Below, piece by piece: positions 8,526 through 17,504 of a stretch of 64,000 bases of DNA. The DNA comes from Actinomycetota bacterium (lineage in GTDB: Bacteria > Actinomycetota > Acidimicrobiia > Acidimicrobiales > Ilumatobacteraceae). How positions within the stretch are numbered: position 1 is the first letter of the stretch; each line of letters starts with the position of its first letter. The notes beneath the pieces are model-generated. The model had not been told where the DNA came from. It saw only the letters and a program-made list of their open reading frames with translations, and ran no database searches. The position numbers and the translations under genes were made by a program. The stretch lies in assembly GCA_026393475.1 (NCBI GenBank), contig JAPLAA010000104.1:218418-282417 (forward strand), written 5' to 3'.

Positions 8526-9984
8526 CGGCGGTCACGCCGTGTGTCCGGTCGTCGGTGCCCCGGTCGTCGGTGCCCCGGTCGTCGGAAGGACGGTTGGGCA
8601 GGCTGACGACGAAGCGCGACCCGCCGCGAGTGCTCGGCTCCCACCACACCTCGCCGCCGTGGAGGCGCACGAACGTGCGCACGAGGAACAGGCCGACGCC
8701 CGACCCGGAGGTCGCCGAGGTGGCGAGCCCGCGCACGTACGGTTCGAACACCGTCTCCTCCATGCCCTCGGCGAGCCCGGGGCCGTCGTCGTCGACCCAC
8801 ACGAGCGACGCCCCGACCGGCTCGTCCGGCCCGTCCGGCTCGTCCACGATGAGACAACCGATGTCGATCCGGCTGCGCGACGGCGTGTACTTGACCGCGT
8901 TGCCGACGAGGTTGTCGAGGATGCGTTCGAGCAGCGCGGGGTCGGCCCAGAGCCACGACTCCGGCGGCACCTCGCTGCGGATCTGCTGCTCGGCGCCAGC
9001 CGGTTCGCGCAGGCGCGCGACCACGACGCTCACGATGTCGTGGAGATCGACCTGGGTGCGACTGGCCTCGATGTCGGTCTCCGACAGTCGCTGGGTCGAG
9101 GTGAGGTCGCGCAGCACGACGATCGCGTCGTGCACCTGGGTGTGGATCCGCCGGGCGAGCTCGGGATGGCGTTCGGCCGGGAGGGCGTCGTGGCGATCGG
9201 CGAGCATCTCGGCGGTCAGCATCGCCGCGCCGAGCGGCGACCCCAGGTCGTGACCGACGGCGGCGATCAGCGCGGCACGTTCGTCGAGCAGCAACGTCTG
9301 TTGCGCCGTCGCGAACTGCAGCCGCTCGTTCATGGCGCGCAGGTCGGTCTGACGCACCTCGAGCTGGTCGACGAGGGTCTGGTTGCGCAACGCCAGATCG
9401 AAGCCGTCCCCCAGCGTGCGGTTGGCGGTGACGAAGATCGCGAACGAATACGGCAGCGCGAGCAACGCCAGCCAGCCGAGCCGATCGGGTCCGTCGCCGT
9501 TCATCACCAGCAGGCCGGTGACCCCGAGCGCGAACGCCGGGACGGCGGCGGCGAGATAGATCCTTCGATCGGCGGCGCAGGTGATCGTGACGATCGCCAG
9601 GTTGGCGATGATCGCGAACATCGCGACCGCCTGGGCGTCGATGTCCGAGGTGTCGACGAGGATCGGCAGCAGCCCCCAGCCGACGCTGCCGATCACCATC
9701 ACGACGGTGAGCTGGTTGAGGCTGCGCGTCGGGTCGGCGAGCCCGTCGCCCATGCGCACCACTGCGGCGAAGAGCACCGCCGAGAGGCAGAGGCGCAACA
9801 CGACCCACGTCGTGGCGCCGTCGGCGTCGGCGGACCAGAGCAGGATGCCGAGCACCACGATGGGCACGGCGCTGATGAGGAACCCGCGCCGGATGCCGGG
9901 CAGCAGGAACCCGACACGGGCCCGGTCGAGCTCGACCGCTCGTGCCGCCTCGATCGCCCCCGCGTCGGCGGCTCGGGTGTTCAT
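8518..9984 (-). CDS. Membrane sensor histidine kinase
   Basis: A 488-residue sensor kinase. The first ~200 residues hold six or seven hydrophobic helices and no obvious extracellular domain, suggesting it senses membrane state. Then come a coiled segment, the phospho-acceptor box VGHDLGSPL, N-box LDNLVGNAVKYT, G1 DDDGPGL and G2 GSGVGLFLV. No response regulator is adjacent (an orphan kinase). The ATG at 9984 is chosen because the ORF track extension to 10269 runs through ssrA. It ends in a short acidic repeat tail and overlaps the hydroxylase gene, suggesting it senses or controls the same lipid process (inference). Confidence 0.88.
   Translation of the reverse strand: MNTRAADAGAIEAARAVELDRARVGFLLPGIRRGFLISAVPIVVLGILLWSADADGATTWVVLRLCLSAVLFAAVVRMGDGLADPTRSLNQLTVVMVIGSVGWGLLPILVDTSDIDAQAVAMFAIIANLAIVTITCAADRRIYLAAAVPAFALGVTGLLVMNGDGPDRLGWLALLALPYSFAIFVTANRTLGDGFDLALRNQTLVDQLEVRQTDLRAMNERLQFATAQQTLLLDERAALIAAVGHDLGSPLGAAMLTAEMLADRHDALPAERHPELARRIHTQVHDAIVVLRDLTSTQRLSETDIEASRTQVDLHDIVSVVVARLREPAGAEQQIRSEVPPESWLWADPALLERILDNLVGNAVKYTPSRSRIDIGCLIVDEPDGPDEPVGASLVWVDDDGPGLAEGMEETVFEPYVRGLATSATSGSGVGLFLVRTFVRLHGGEVWWEPSTRGGSRFVVSLPNRPSDDRGTDDRGTDDRTHGVTADG
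8545..8585 (-). repeat. 15-bp tandem repeat in the histidine-kinase tail
   Basis: The plus-strand unit ccggtcgtcggtgcc occurs 2.7 times without a mismatch. It encodes repeated DDRGT in the last residues of the kinase, after the catalytic domain, so copy-number change would be tolerated. Confidence 0.85.
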
Positions 9985-10095
9985 GGCGCCAGATGGTACG
10001 ACGCGATGGCTCTCAGTACCGAACACTCCTTCGGGACACGGCCTGCCCCGGCCGTCGCACCCCGCCGGTAGCATGGGCGATGCAAGACCCACCAC

Positions 10096-10484
10096 GGGGC
10101 TGACAGGTTTCGACGTCAGTTTCATCGGTCGGACGTGCGACCCGAGTTGCTCAGACTCGCTAAACGGGGCAAAAAACAGAATTGCCAACGAGCAGTTCGC
10201 TCTCGCCGCCTGATTCATCAGGTAGTGAAGAGACATCGTGACCAGAAATGGCGCACGGGGCCGATCCACCGCAGCCTGGCACCAGAAGCGGGGGATGACA
10301 GCGGGAAAGACAGCTGACGTCGGGAAAGACCGATGACGATTCGGAAAGACGATTCGTGGGCCGCCATCTTCGGATGACGGCCAGCTGACCCGTCAGCCGC
10401 CCTGCGTCAGGGCGAAGGTCGGGAATGGTCGTAGCACGGGCGCTCGGTGCCTGATGGACGGGGGTTCGATTCCCCCCAGCTCCA
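10096..10484 (+). ncRNA. ssrA: tmRNA (transfer-messenger RNA)
   Basis: The 5' end GGGGCTGACAGGTTTCGACG is the conserved tmRNA start, and the 3' end has a T-arm GGGGGTTCGATTCCCCC followed by AGCTCC, which pairs with the 5' GGGGCT (one G-U). The genome reads A then CA rather than CCA, so CCA would be added after transcription. The tag frame ends in codons for ANEQFALAA and TGA at 10211-10213; the likeliest resume codon is the GCA at 10169, giving AKNRIANEQFALAA. A TAGCAT at 10069-10074 is a reasonable -10 element. It acts with SmpB, whose gene is also in this window. Confidence 0.95.
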
Positions 10485-10517
10485 CAACCGAAGTGATGTC
10501 GCGAGACATCGGCAAGT

Positions 10518-10546
10518 CCCGGACCCTCATCAGGGTCCGGGTTTGT
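10518..10546 (+). terminator. Intrinsic terminator of ssrA
   Basis: A perfect 9-bp stem CCCGGACCC / GGGTCCGGG with a six-base loop is followed by TTTGT, 33 bases after the tmRNA 3' end. A smaller hairpin (GATGTC-GCGA-GACATC, 10495-10510) with a GNRA-type loop lies between and is probably part of the removed 3' trailer. Confidence 0.85.
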
Positions 10547-10670
10547 CGTTCACGCGACGCGCTTTCGTGCCCCGGGCCACCGTCGCGCCGACCGGCGATG
10601 AAGTTCGATCAGTGGACGATGTCCACCGACGATCCGATCCAGGGTCGTGGAGCGATGTCGTCGAATGCCG

Positions 10671-11081
10671 TCAGGGTGCAGCGGCCGCAGGCATGGAGGA
10701 CCGGCCGACTTCGTCGGTGCGGACGATCTTCTTACCGAATGGTGCCAGCGCGAGCAGAGCCAACTGAAACGCCTGGATCCCGAATGGAATCCCGATGATC
10801 GTCAGGCACAGGACCGCTCCGGAGATGACGTACCCGATCGCCATGATGAGGCCCGGGATGAACCAGAGAATGGCACCAAGGACGCCGAGCCGGGTGGCGG
10901 TCGGGTCGTTGACCGCGACACGTCCGAACGGCCACAGCGAGAAGCTGGCGAGCTTCAGGCACTGTCGGGCGAAGGGAATGCCGATGATCGTGATGGCCAG
11001 CAGGACGGCCCACAGCAACCACCCGAACGCGAGGGCCAGCCCACCGAGGAGCAGCCAGAGAATGTTGCCGATGGTCTTCAT
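10671..11081 (-). CDS. YccF-domain inner-membrane protein
   Basis: A 136-residue membrane protein. The YccF motif occurs twice: TIIGIPFARQCLKLASFSLWPFG near residue 30-50 (quoted in part: TIIGIPFARQCLKLASFS) and TIIGIPFGIQAFQLALLALAPFG near residue 95-115, each preceded by a hydrophobic helix. The internal duplication is a feature of the family. The function of YccF proteins is not known. The ATG at 11081 is chosen because the first helix starts at once (MKTIGNILWLLLGG). Confidence 0.85.
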   Translation of the reverse strand: MKTIGNILWLLLGGLALAFGWLLWAVLLAITIIGIPFARQCLKLASFSLWPFGRVAVNDPTATRLGVLGAILWFIPGLIMAIGYVISGAVLCLTIIGIPFGIQAFQLALLALAPFGKKIVRTDEVGRSSMPAAAAP

Positions 11082-11211
11082 GGGAGCGCGCGAGCCGACA
11101 TCGGCGGCACAGTAGCCGTCCTCCGGACGCAGCGAGTCGGACGTCGACCACGACCCGTTCGAGGTTCGGCCGACACGAACCGCGGGGGGGATCGCTGGCA
11201 GACTCGTTCGC

Positions 11212-12084
11212 ATGAGCGCACGACTGACAGGAACCGGCATCTGGAGCGGCATGTTGCGCTACGGCGACATGGCGGCGGTGGCACCGGCGGCGACCGAACT
11301 CGAGTCGCTCGGCTACTCGGCACTGTGGATCCCCGACGTCGGCGGCGACCTCTTCACCCCGCTCGCCACCCTGCTCGGCGCCACGACCACGGCGACCATC
11401 GCGACCGGCATCCTCAACGTCTGGATGCACACGCCGGAGGAGGCCGCGGCACAGCATGCGCAGCTCACCGCCGAGCACGGTCCCCGCTACCTGTGCGGCA
11501 TCGGCATCAGCCACCGCCCGTTCATCGACCACGTGAACGAACCGGGCACCTACACGAAGCCGGTCGAGACGATGGCGACCTATCTCGACGGTCTCGACGC
11601 CGCCCCCACTCCCCTCGCGGTGAACGATCGCGTGATCGCTGCGCTCGGCCCGAAGATGCTCGAGCTCGCCCGCACGCGCACCGCCGGCACGCACCCGTAC
11701 CTCGTGACGCCCGAGCTCACGGCCAAGGCCCGCGAGGGCATCGGCGCCGACGGCCTGGTGGCGAGCGAGCAGGGCGTCGTGCTCGAGACCGACCCGACCA
11801 AGGCCCGCGAGATCGCCCGCATGCACCTCGCCACCTACCTCGGTCTGCCGAACTACTCCAACAACTGGAAGCGTCAGGGCTTCACCGACGACGACATCGC
11901 CAACGGTGGCAGCGACCGCCTGGTCGACGCGCTCGTCGTGTGGGGCGACGAAGCGACCATCGCCGCTCGCGTGCAACAGCACCGCGACGCCGGCGCCGAC
12001 CACGTGTGCATCCAGGTGCTCACCAGCGACCCGCGCGCCCTGCCGGTCGACGAGTGGCGCACCCTCGCGCCGGCGCTCGTCTGA
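11212..12084 (+). CDS. LLM-class F420-dependent oxidoreductase
   Basis: A luciferase-like TIM-barrel oxidoreductase of the type that uses coenzyme F420. Visible features are the N-terminal GTGIWSGMLRYGDM, the strand LGYSALWIPDVGGDLF, TIATGILNVWMHTPEE, and RYLCGIGISHRPFID, in the usual order for the actinobacterial TIGR03620-like subgroup. The 290-residue length is normal. The reaction is unknown; relatives reduce or oxidise small organic compounds. The upstream yccF gene diverges across a 130-bp gap. Confidence 0.85.
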   Translation: MSARLTGTGIWSGMLRYGDMAAVAPAATELESLGYSALWIPDVGGDLFTPLATLLGATTTATIATGILNVWMHTPEEAAAQHAQLTAEHGPRYLCGIGISHRPFIDHVNEPGTYTKPVETMATYLDGLDAAPTPLAVNDRVIAALGPKMLELARTRTAGTHPYLVTPELTAKAREGIGADGLVASEQGVVLETDPTKAREIARMHLATYLGLPNYSNNWKRQGFTDDDIANGGSDRLVDALVVWGDEATIAARVQQHRDAGADHVCIQVLTSDPRALPVDEWRTLAPALV

Positions 12085-12107
12085 TCCACCGACCCCGTCG
12101 ACCGGGT

Positions 12108-12482
12108 GTGACCCGCCGGACGATCGCTGCGGCGATCGCCCTGGCGTCGGTGACCATCGCCTCCTGCGCCTCCGACACCGAGGTGCTCGTCGAGTTCCAC
12201 GAGACCGAAGTGGCGGCCGCCCTCGATGCGTCCGGTCTGGTGTTCGAGACCCCGGAGGAACGGACGCAGGCGATCGCGAGCTTCCGCACGATCTGCGTCG
12301 ACACGCCACCCAACTCGATCAACGAGTTCTCGGTGTACGACATGCTCGTCAACCCGGCCGGCTACCCGCCGGGTTTCGTCGAGACCGCGGAGATCGGGTG
12401 CCCGGAGAAGTTCGCCACGGCACGGGAGAAGCTCGCGAACGACGACTGCTTCGGCGGTGTCGTCTCCGAGTGCGACGACTGA
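12108..12482 (+). CDS. Small secreted lipoprotein, function unknown
   Basis: A 124-residue protein with a short signal peptide (VTRRTIAAAIALASVTIASC) ending in an acceptable lipobox, so Cys20 is probably lipidated. The mature part has Cys residues in ICVDTPPN, EIGCPEKF and DDCFGGVVSEC that could pair in the cell wall. I do not recognise a family. The GTG at 12108 is chosen for the signal peptide; the ORF track puts it inside a much longer shadow frame. It lies 23 bases after the F420 gene and may share its transcript. Confidence 0.7.
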   Translation: MTRRTIAAAIALASVTIASCASDTEVLVEFHETEVAAALDASGLVFETPEERTQAIASFRTICVDTPPNSINEFSVYDMLVNPAGYPPGFVETAEIGCPEKFATAREKLANDDCFGGVVSECDD

Positions 12483-12549
12483 CGCCGGCCACCGACGAGC
12501 GTGCCACGGCACATCGATGCGCAACGGGGCTGTGCCAGGATCGACGCCC

Positions 12550-13566
12550 ATGAAGCGTCTCGTCTTGGCTCTCACGGTCCTGCTCGGCCTGGCTGGGGCC
12601 GGTGTCGCACGACGCCGACCGAAGCTCGCACACGTGGCGCCGGAGCTGCGCAGTCCGGTGCTCTACGTGCCGATGTCGCTGAGGAGCGACCGGTCGGTGA
12701 CCATCGGCCGGAAGCTCCTGTCGGCACAGCAACCCGACGCCATGGCCGCAGGCGTCGACCGCCGCACCGACGTGGTACCGGCATCGGGCGATCAACTCGC
12801 GGTTCCGGTCGTGATCTACGACCGACCTGGCCGTGTACGGCCGAGCGGTGCGTTGTTGTGGATCCACGGAGGTGGCCTCGTGATGGGCACACCGGTGGAC
12901 GGTGACGGTCTCTGCAGCCGATTCGCCTCCGAGCTCGACATCGTCGTCGTCAGCGTCGACTACCGCCTCGCCCCCGAGCACCCGTTCCCCGCCGGCCTGC
13001 ACGACTGCAACGCCGCACTCGAGTGGCTGCACGCCAACGCTGGATCGCTCGGGGTCGACCCCGCGCGTGTGGTGGTCGGCGGCGACAGCGCGGGCGGCGG
13101 GCTGGCCGCGTGCCTGGCGCAGCTCGCCCACGACCGCGGCGGGCCGCCGATCTGCTTCCAGCTCCTCCAGTACCCGATGCTCGACGACCGGACTGCTCTG
13201 CGCACCGATGCCGACGCACTCACGTGGACCAACACCTCGAACCGCTATGCGTGGTCGGCATACCTCGGCCATCCCGTGCGTGAGGACGAACCACGCCCGT
13301 ACGCATCGGCTGCGCGCCGGACCGACCTCGGCGGCCTGCCGCCGGCGTGGATCGGTATCGGCACCATCGACCTGTTCCACACCGAGTCGATCGAGTACGC
13401 CACCCGCTTGGAGGCGGCGGGCGTGCCGTGCGACGTGCACGTGGTGCCGGGCATGTACCACGCCGCCGAACGCATGGTGCCGAAGGCGCCCTCGATGATC
13501 GCCCTGATCGATGCGATGACCGCCGCGTTGGGCGCCGCCGTCGCACCGACGGAACTCGCCCGATGA
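12550..13566 (+). CDS. Alpha/beta hydrolase, HSL/family IV esterase
   Basis: Ester hydrolase of the hormone-sensitive-lipase group. The oxyanion motif is LLWIHGGGLVMG, the nucleophile elbow VVGGDSAGGGLAA, and the acid and base lie in GTIDLFH and PGMYHAAE near the end. An N-terminal hydrophobic stretch (LVLALTVLLGLAGAG) suggests membrane anchoring or export. The ATG at 12550 gives 338 residues. Its stop overlaps the start of the nitroreductase fusion (ATGA), so the two products probably act on related substrates. Confidence 0.9.
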   Translation: MKRLVLALTVLLGLAGAGVARRRPKLAHVAPELRSPVLYVPMSLRSDRSVTIGRKLLSAQQPDAMAAGVDRRTDVVPASGDQLAVPVVIYDRPGRVRPSGALLWIHGGGLVMGTPVDGDGLCSRFASELDIVVVSVDYRLAPEHPFPAGLHDCNAALEWLHANAGSLGVDPARVVVGGDSAGGGLAACLAQLAHDRGGPPICFQLLQYPMLDDRTALRTDADALTWTNTSNRYAWSAYLGHPVREDEPRPYASAARRTDLGGLPPAWIGIGTIDLFHTESIEYATRLEAAGVPCDVHVVPGMYHAAERMVPKAPSMIALIDAMTAALGAAVAPTELAR

Positions 13567-14723
13567 GCGGCGACAGCGCGGCGGTCGATCACGTCCTGCG
13601 CACCACCCGATCGGTGCGCACCCGGCTCGACCTCACGCGGCCGATCTCCGACGAGTCGCTGTTCGAGTGCATCGACCTCGCCGAGCAGGCACCCACCGGC
13701 GGCAACATCTCCAGCCGCCGATGGATGGTGGTGCGCGACCCGGCGACGAAGGCGGCACTGGCCGACCTCTACCGGCAGGCCGGCGGGCAGGGGATCATCG
13801 AACTCGCCGACCGGCTCGAGGGCACCGGCCACGGCAGCGAGCGCGTGATGGCCTCGGGCGCGTACCTCGCCCGCCACCTCGAGGAGGTGCCGGCGATCGT
13901 CATCGCGTGCATCTGGGGCAGCCACGACGGTTCGGGTCGTCCGGGTCTGTTCGACTCGGTCCTGCAGGCGGCGTGGAGCTTCTGCCTCGCCGCTCGGGCC
14001 CGCGGCCTCGGCACCGCGTGGACCACCATCCATCTCAACCGCGCCCAGGAAGTGGCAGACCTGCTCGGCATCCCCGACGGCGTGACGCAGGTGGTGCTGC
14101 TGCCCGTGGCCCACACGGTCGGCACGGAGTTCCAGCCCGCCCGCCGTCGACCGGCGCAGGACATCACCTACTTCGATCGGTGGGGCTACACCCGCCAGGC
14201 GCCGTCGGCCGACGGGCTCGCCCATCTCGACGACCTCGTCGGCGTCACCGTCGAGATCGACATCGCCGCGAAGCCGTCCGCCGTCTGGGCCCTCGTCAGC
14301 GACGTCGCCACCCCGGCCCGCTTCGGTGGCGAACTGCAGCGGGTGGAGTGGCTCGACCCCGAACCGGCCGTCGGCGCGCGATTCGTCGGCCACAACCGAC
14401 TCGATGGCGTCGGTGAGTGGACCACGACGTGCTGGGTGAGCCGGCTCGAGCCAGAGCGGGTGTTCGCGTGGAACGTCGTCGATCCCGATCAGCCGGGCGC
14501 CCAGTGGTCGTTCGAGCTCGAGCCGATCGGTCGCACCGTCCGCCTCCGCCAGCGCGTGGTGATGGGCCCGGGCGTGTCGGGCACGTCGGCGATGATCCGC
14601 AAGCGGCCCGAGCGCGAGCAGCCGATCCTCGAGCGGCGGCTCGCCCAGTTGAAGGCAGCGATGGAGGCCACCGTGGCCGGCATCCGGGACCTGGCCGAAG
14701 GACGCCCCGGTCACTACAGTTGA
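13563..14723 (+). CDS. Nitroreductase-SRPBCC fusion protein
   Basis: Residues 1-~215 are a nitroreductase-family FMN domain: RSVRTRLDLTRPI, then the FMN-contacting AEQAPTGGNISSRRW, and GLGTAWTTIHLN. Residues ~225-386 form an SRPBCC/polyketide-cyclase-like domain (VTVEIDIAAKPSAVWALVSD, then WLDPEPAVGARFVGHN). SRPBCC domains bind hydrophobic ligands, so the second half may present or remodel the substrate reduced by the first. Start and stop couple it to the esterase before and nearly to the thiolase after (4-base gap). Both domains are clear; the joint reaction is inference. Confidence 0.87.
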   Translation: MSGDSAAVDHVLRTTRSVRTRLDLTRPISDESLFECIDLAEQAPTGGNISSRRWMVVRDPATKAALADLYRQAGGQGIIELADRLEGTGHGSERVMASGAYLARHLEEVPAIVIACIWGSHDGSGRPGLFDSVLQAAWSFCLAARARGLGTAWTTIHLNRAQEVADLLGIPDGVTQVVLLPVAHTVGTEFQPARRRPAQDITYFDRWGYTRQAPSADGLAHLDDLVGVTVEIDIAAKPSAVWALVSDVATPARFGGELQRVEWLDPEPAVGARFVGHNRLDGVGEWTTTCWVSRLEPERVFAWNVVDPDQPGAQWSFELEPIGRTVRLRQRVVMGPGVSGTSAMIRKRPEREQPILERRLAQLKAAMEATVAGIRDLAEGRPGHYS

Positions 14724-14727
14724 CGAA

Positions 14728-15966
14728 GTGACCACACACTCGACGGACATCTTCATCCTCGGCGGGTTCCAGACCGACTTCGCCCGCAACTACGGCAAGC
14801 AGGGTCTCGAGATCAGCGATCTCGTCGCCGACGTGGTGGCGGGCACGCTCGCCGACGCCGCCGTCGAGCCGACCGAGATCGAGACGATCCACGTCGGCAA
14901 CGCGTTCGGTCAGCTGTTCAACGGGCAGGGCCAGCTCGGCGGCATGCCCGCGACGGTCGAGCCCGGCCTGTGGGGTGTGCCGGCGGCCCGGCACGAGGCC
15001 GCGTGCGCCTCGGGCGGCATCGCGATCCTGGCCGCGATGGCCGAGATCGAGGCCGGCCGCTACGACTGTGCGCTCGTCGTGGGCGCCGAGCAGGAGCGGA
15101 ACGTGCCCGGCGACCAGGCCGCCCGCAACCTCGGTGCCGCCGCGTGGATCGGCCACGAGGGGCAGGAGGCCACGCACATGTGGCCGTACATGTTCAGCCT
15201 CCTCGCCGATGAGTACGACCGCCGCTTCGGCATCGATGAGCGGCACCTCTCGGCGATCGCCGAGCTCAACTTCCGCAACGCGAAGGACAACCCGAACGCC
15301 CAGACCCGTGCCTGGGCGCACACGCCCGAGAGCTTCATGGCCGACGACGTCGCCAACCCGGTGATCGACGGGCGCATCCGGCGGTCCGACTGCAGCCAGG
15401 TCACCGACGGCGGCGCCGGACTGGTGCTCGCCGGCCGGCGCACCGCCGAGGCGTGGGCCGCCGCCCGCGGCCGCCCGCTCGACACCGTGCCGCGCATCGT
15501 CGGCTGGGGCCACCGCACCGTCGGCCTGCCGCTCGCCGGCAAGCTGCAGCGCTCGGCCGACGACGAGTACGTCATGCCGCACGTGCGTCGGGCCATCACC
15601 GACGCCTTCGGCCGGGCCGGCATCGCCGATGTGTCGGCGATCGACGGCATCGAGACCCACGACTGCTTCACGCCGTCGGAGTACATGGCGATCGACCACT
15701 TCGGCATCACCGCCCCGGGCGAGAGCTGGAAGGCCGTCGAGGAGGGCGTGCTCGAACGCGACGGCAGCACACCGGTGAACCCGTCGGGCGGCCTGATCGG
15801 CGGCGGTCACCCGGTGGGCGCCACCGGTATCCGGATGGTCGTCGACGCGTCCCATCAGGTCACCGGCACGGCCGGCGACACCCAGGTCGAGGGCGCGCGC
15901 ACCTTCGCCACCCTCAACATCGGTGGCTCGACCACCACCACCGTCTCGTTCGTCGTCAGCGCCTGA
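14728..15966 (+). CDS. Thiolase, SCP2/acetyl-CoA acetyltransferase type
   Basis: A 412-residue thiolase-fold enzyme that cleaves or forms 3-ketoacyl-CoA. The active-site Cys is in HEAACASGGIAI, the second conserved site is GIETHDCFTPSEY, and the C-terminal motif reads NPSGGLIGGGHPVGATG. This pattern fits SCP2-type thiolases often found in lipid or sterol side-chain breakdown. GTG start at 14728, four bases after the upstream fusion gene. It fits the esterase/nitroreductase/thiolase run as part of one catabolic transcript. Confidence 0.9.
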   Translation: MTTHSTDIFILGGFQTDFARNYGKQGLEISDLVADVVAGTLADAAVEPTEIETIHVGNAFGQLFNGQGQLGGMPATVEPGLWGVPAARHEAACASGGIAILAAMAEIEAGRYDCALVVGAEQERNVPGDQAARNLGAAAWIGHEGQEATHMWPYMFSLLADEYDRRFGIDERHLSAIAELNFRNAKDNPNAQTRAWAHTPESFMADDVANPVIDGRIRRSDCSQVTDGGAGLVLAGRRTAEAWAAARGRPLDTVPRIVGWGHRTVGLPLAGKLQRSADDEYVMPHVRRAITDAFGRAGIADVSAIDGIETHDCFTPSEYMAIDHFGITAPGESWKAVEEGVLERDGSTPVNPSGGLIGGGHPVGATGIRMVVDASHQVTGTAGDTQVEGARTFATLNIGGSTTTTVSFVVSA

Positions 15967-16010
15967 GCGCGACCCGATCCCCCCTGCTCGTATGTAGCGA
16001 AAGGCCGACC

Positions 16011-17504
16011 GTGAGCCAGAAGAGCCCCACCCTCGTCAACACCGTCCCGACCACGCTGCCCGTCGACGACGACCACCCGTACCGCACCGGCGCCTGGCGG
16101 CCCAACACCCGTGAATGGGATGCCGACGACCTCGAGGTCGTGGCCGGCGAGATCCCGGCCGATCTCGAGGGCGTGTACCTGCGCAACACCGAGAACCCAC
16201 TGCACCCGTCGATCGGGATGTACCACCCCTTCGATGGCGACGGGATGATCCATCAGATCTCCTTCGCCGGCGGCCGGGCGAGCTACCACAACCGGTTCGT
16301 GCGCACCGACGGCTTCCTGGCCGAGCAGGACGCCGGCGAGTCGCTCTGGACCGGCTTCTACGACCTCGCCGGGAACTCCAAGCGCGAGGACGGTTGGGGT
16401 GCACGCGGCCGGATGAAGGACTCGTCGAGCACCGACGTCATCGTCCACAACGGTGTCGCCCTCACCAGCTTCTGGCAGTGCGGCGAGGTGTACCAGCTCG
16501 ACCCGATCACACTCGCCGATCGGGGCAAGGCCCCGTGGGTGCGTGACTTCCCGTCGCCCACCGGCATCTCCGCGCACACCAAGCTCGACGAGCACACCGG
16601 CGAACTGCTCGTGTTCGGCTACAGCACCGAGGCCCCGTTCATGCACTACGGCGTCGTGAGCCCCGAGGGCGAACTCGTGCACTCGATCGACGTGCCGCTG
16701 CCCGGACCGCGTCTCCCGCACGACATGGCCTTCAGCGAGAACTACGCGATCCTCAACGACCTGCCGATGTTCTGGGATCCCGACCTGATCCCGCTCGGCG
16801 CCCACGTGCCGAAGTTCCACCGCGATCTCCCGACCCGGTTCGCCGTCGTGCCCCGGCGCGGCAGCACCGAGGACATCCGCTGGTTCGAGGGTGCCCCCAC
16901 CTACGTCCTGCACTGGATCAACGCGTTCGAGGACGGCGACGAACTCGTGCTCGACGGCTTCTTCCAACACGACCCGGCACCGGCCAAGCAGGAGGGCACC
17001 CCGAAGGGGATGTCGCTCTACCGCACGATCGACGTCAACCGCCTCCAGGCCCGCCCGCACCGCTGGCGGTTCAACCTCGTCACCGGCGAGACCAAGGAGG
17101 AGTCGCTCTCCGACCGGGTGATGGAGTTCGGGATGATCAACCCGAACATCGCGGGCAAGGACTACCGGTACACGTACAACATGACCGGCCGCCCCGGCTG
17201 GTTCCTGTTCGACGGGTTGGTGAAGCAGGACGTGCAGTCGGGCCGCGAGGAGCGCTACGCGTTCGGCGAGGGCGTGTTCGGCAGCGAGACACCGTTCGCG
17301 CCGCGACCGAACGCCACGGCCGAGGACGACGGCTACCTCATCACGTTCACCACCGACATGGTGAACGACTGCTCGGAGTGCCTGATCTTCGACGCGACGT
17401 CGCTCACCGACGGTCCGATCGCTCGCGTCCGGCTGCCCGAGCGGATCTCGTCGGGCACCCACTCGTGCTGGACGCCGGCATCGCAGCTCGGCCGGTCGCG
17501 CTGA
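16011..17504 (+). CDS. Carotenoid oxygenase (RPE65/CCD family)
   Basis: Non-haem iron dioxygenase that cleaves the double bonds of carotenoids, stilbenes or related polyenes. The four iron-binding histidines are visible in ISAHTKLDEH, LPHDMAFSEN, VLHWINAFEDGD and the terminal SGTHSCW, each at the start of a propeller blade. The GTG at 16011 follows AAAGG and gives 497 residues, normal for the family; the ORF track start lies inside the thiolase. Substrate is not visible. The regulator gene that follows overlaps its 3' end. Confidence 0.92.
   Translation: MSQKSPTLVNTVPTTLPVDDDHPYRTGAWRPNTREWDADDLEVVAGEIPADLEGVYLRNTENPLHPSIGMYHPFDGDGMIHQISFAGGRASYHNRFVRTDGFLAEQDAGESLWTGFYDLAGNSKREDGWGARGRMKDSSSTDVIVHNGVALTSFWQCGEVYQLDPITLADRGKAPWVRDFPSPTGISAHTKLDEHTGELLVFGYSTEAPFMHYGVVSPEGELVHSIDVPLPGPRLPHDMAFSENYAILNDLPMFWDPDLIPLGAHVPKFHRDLPTRFAVVPRRGSTEDIRWFEGAPTYVLHWINAFEDGDELVLDGFFQHDPAPAKQEGTPKGMSLYRTIDVNRLQARPHRWRFNLVTGETKEESLSDRVMEFGMINPNIAGKDYRYTYNMTGRPGWFLFDGLVKQDVQSGREERYAFGEGVFGSETPFAPRPNATAEDDGYLITFTTDMVNDCSECLIFDATSLTDGPIARVRLPERISSGTHSCWTPASQLGRSR

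Noticed and set aside
9985-10269. N-terminal extension of the histidine kinase
   Set aside because: It would run through ssrA, and its residues lack the membrane pattern seen after the ATG at 9984.
10135-10317. 60-residue ORF within the tmRNA
   Set aside because: It starts inside ssrA and is not in the tag frame; the tmRNA ends and tag explain the sequence.
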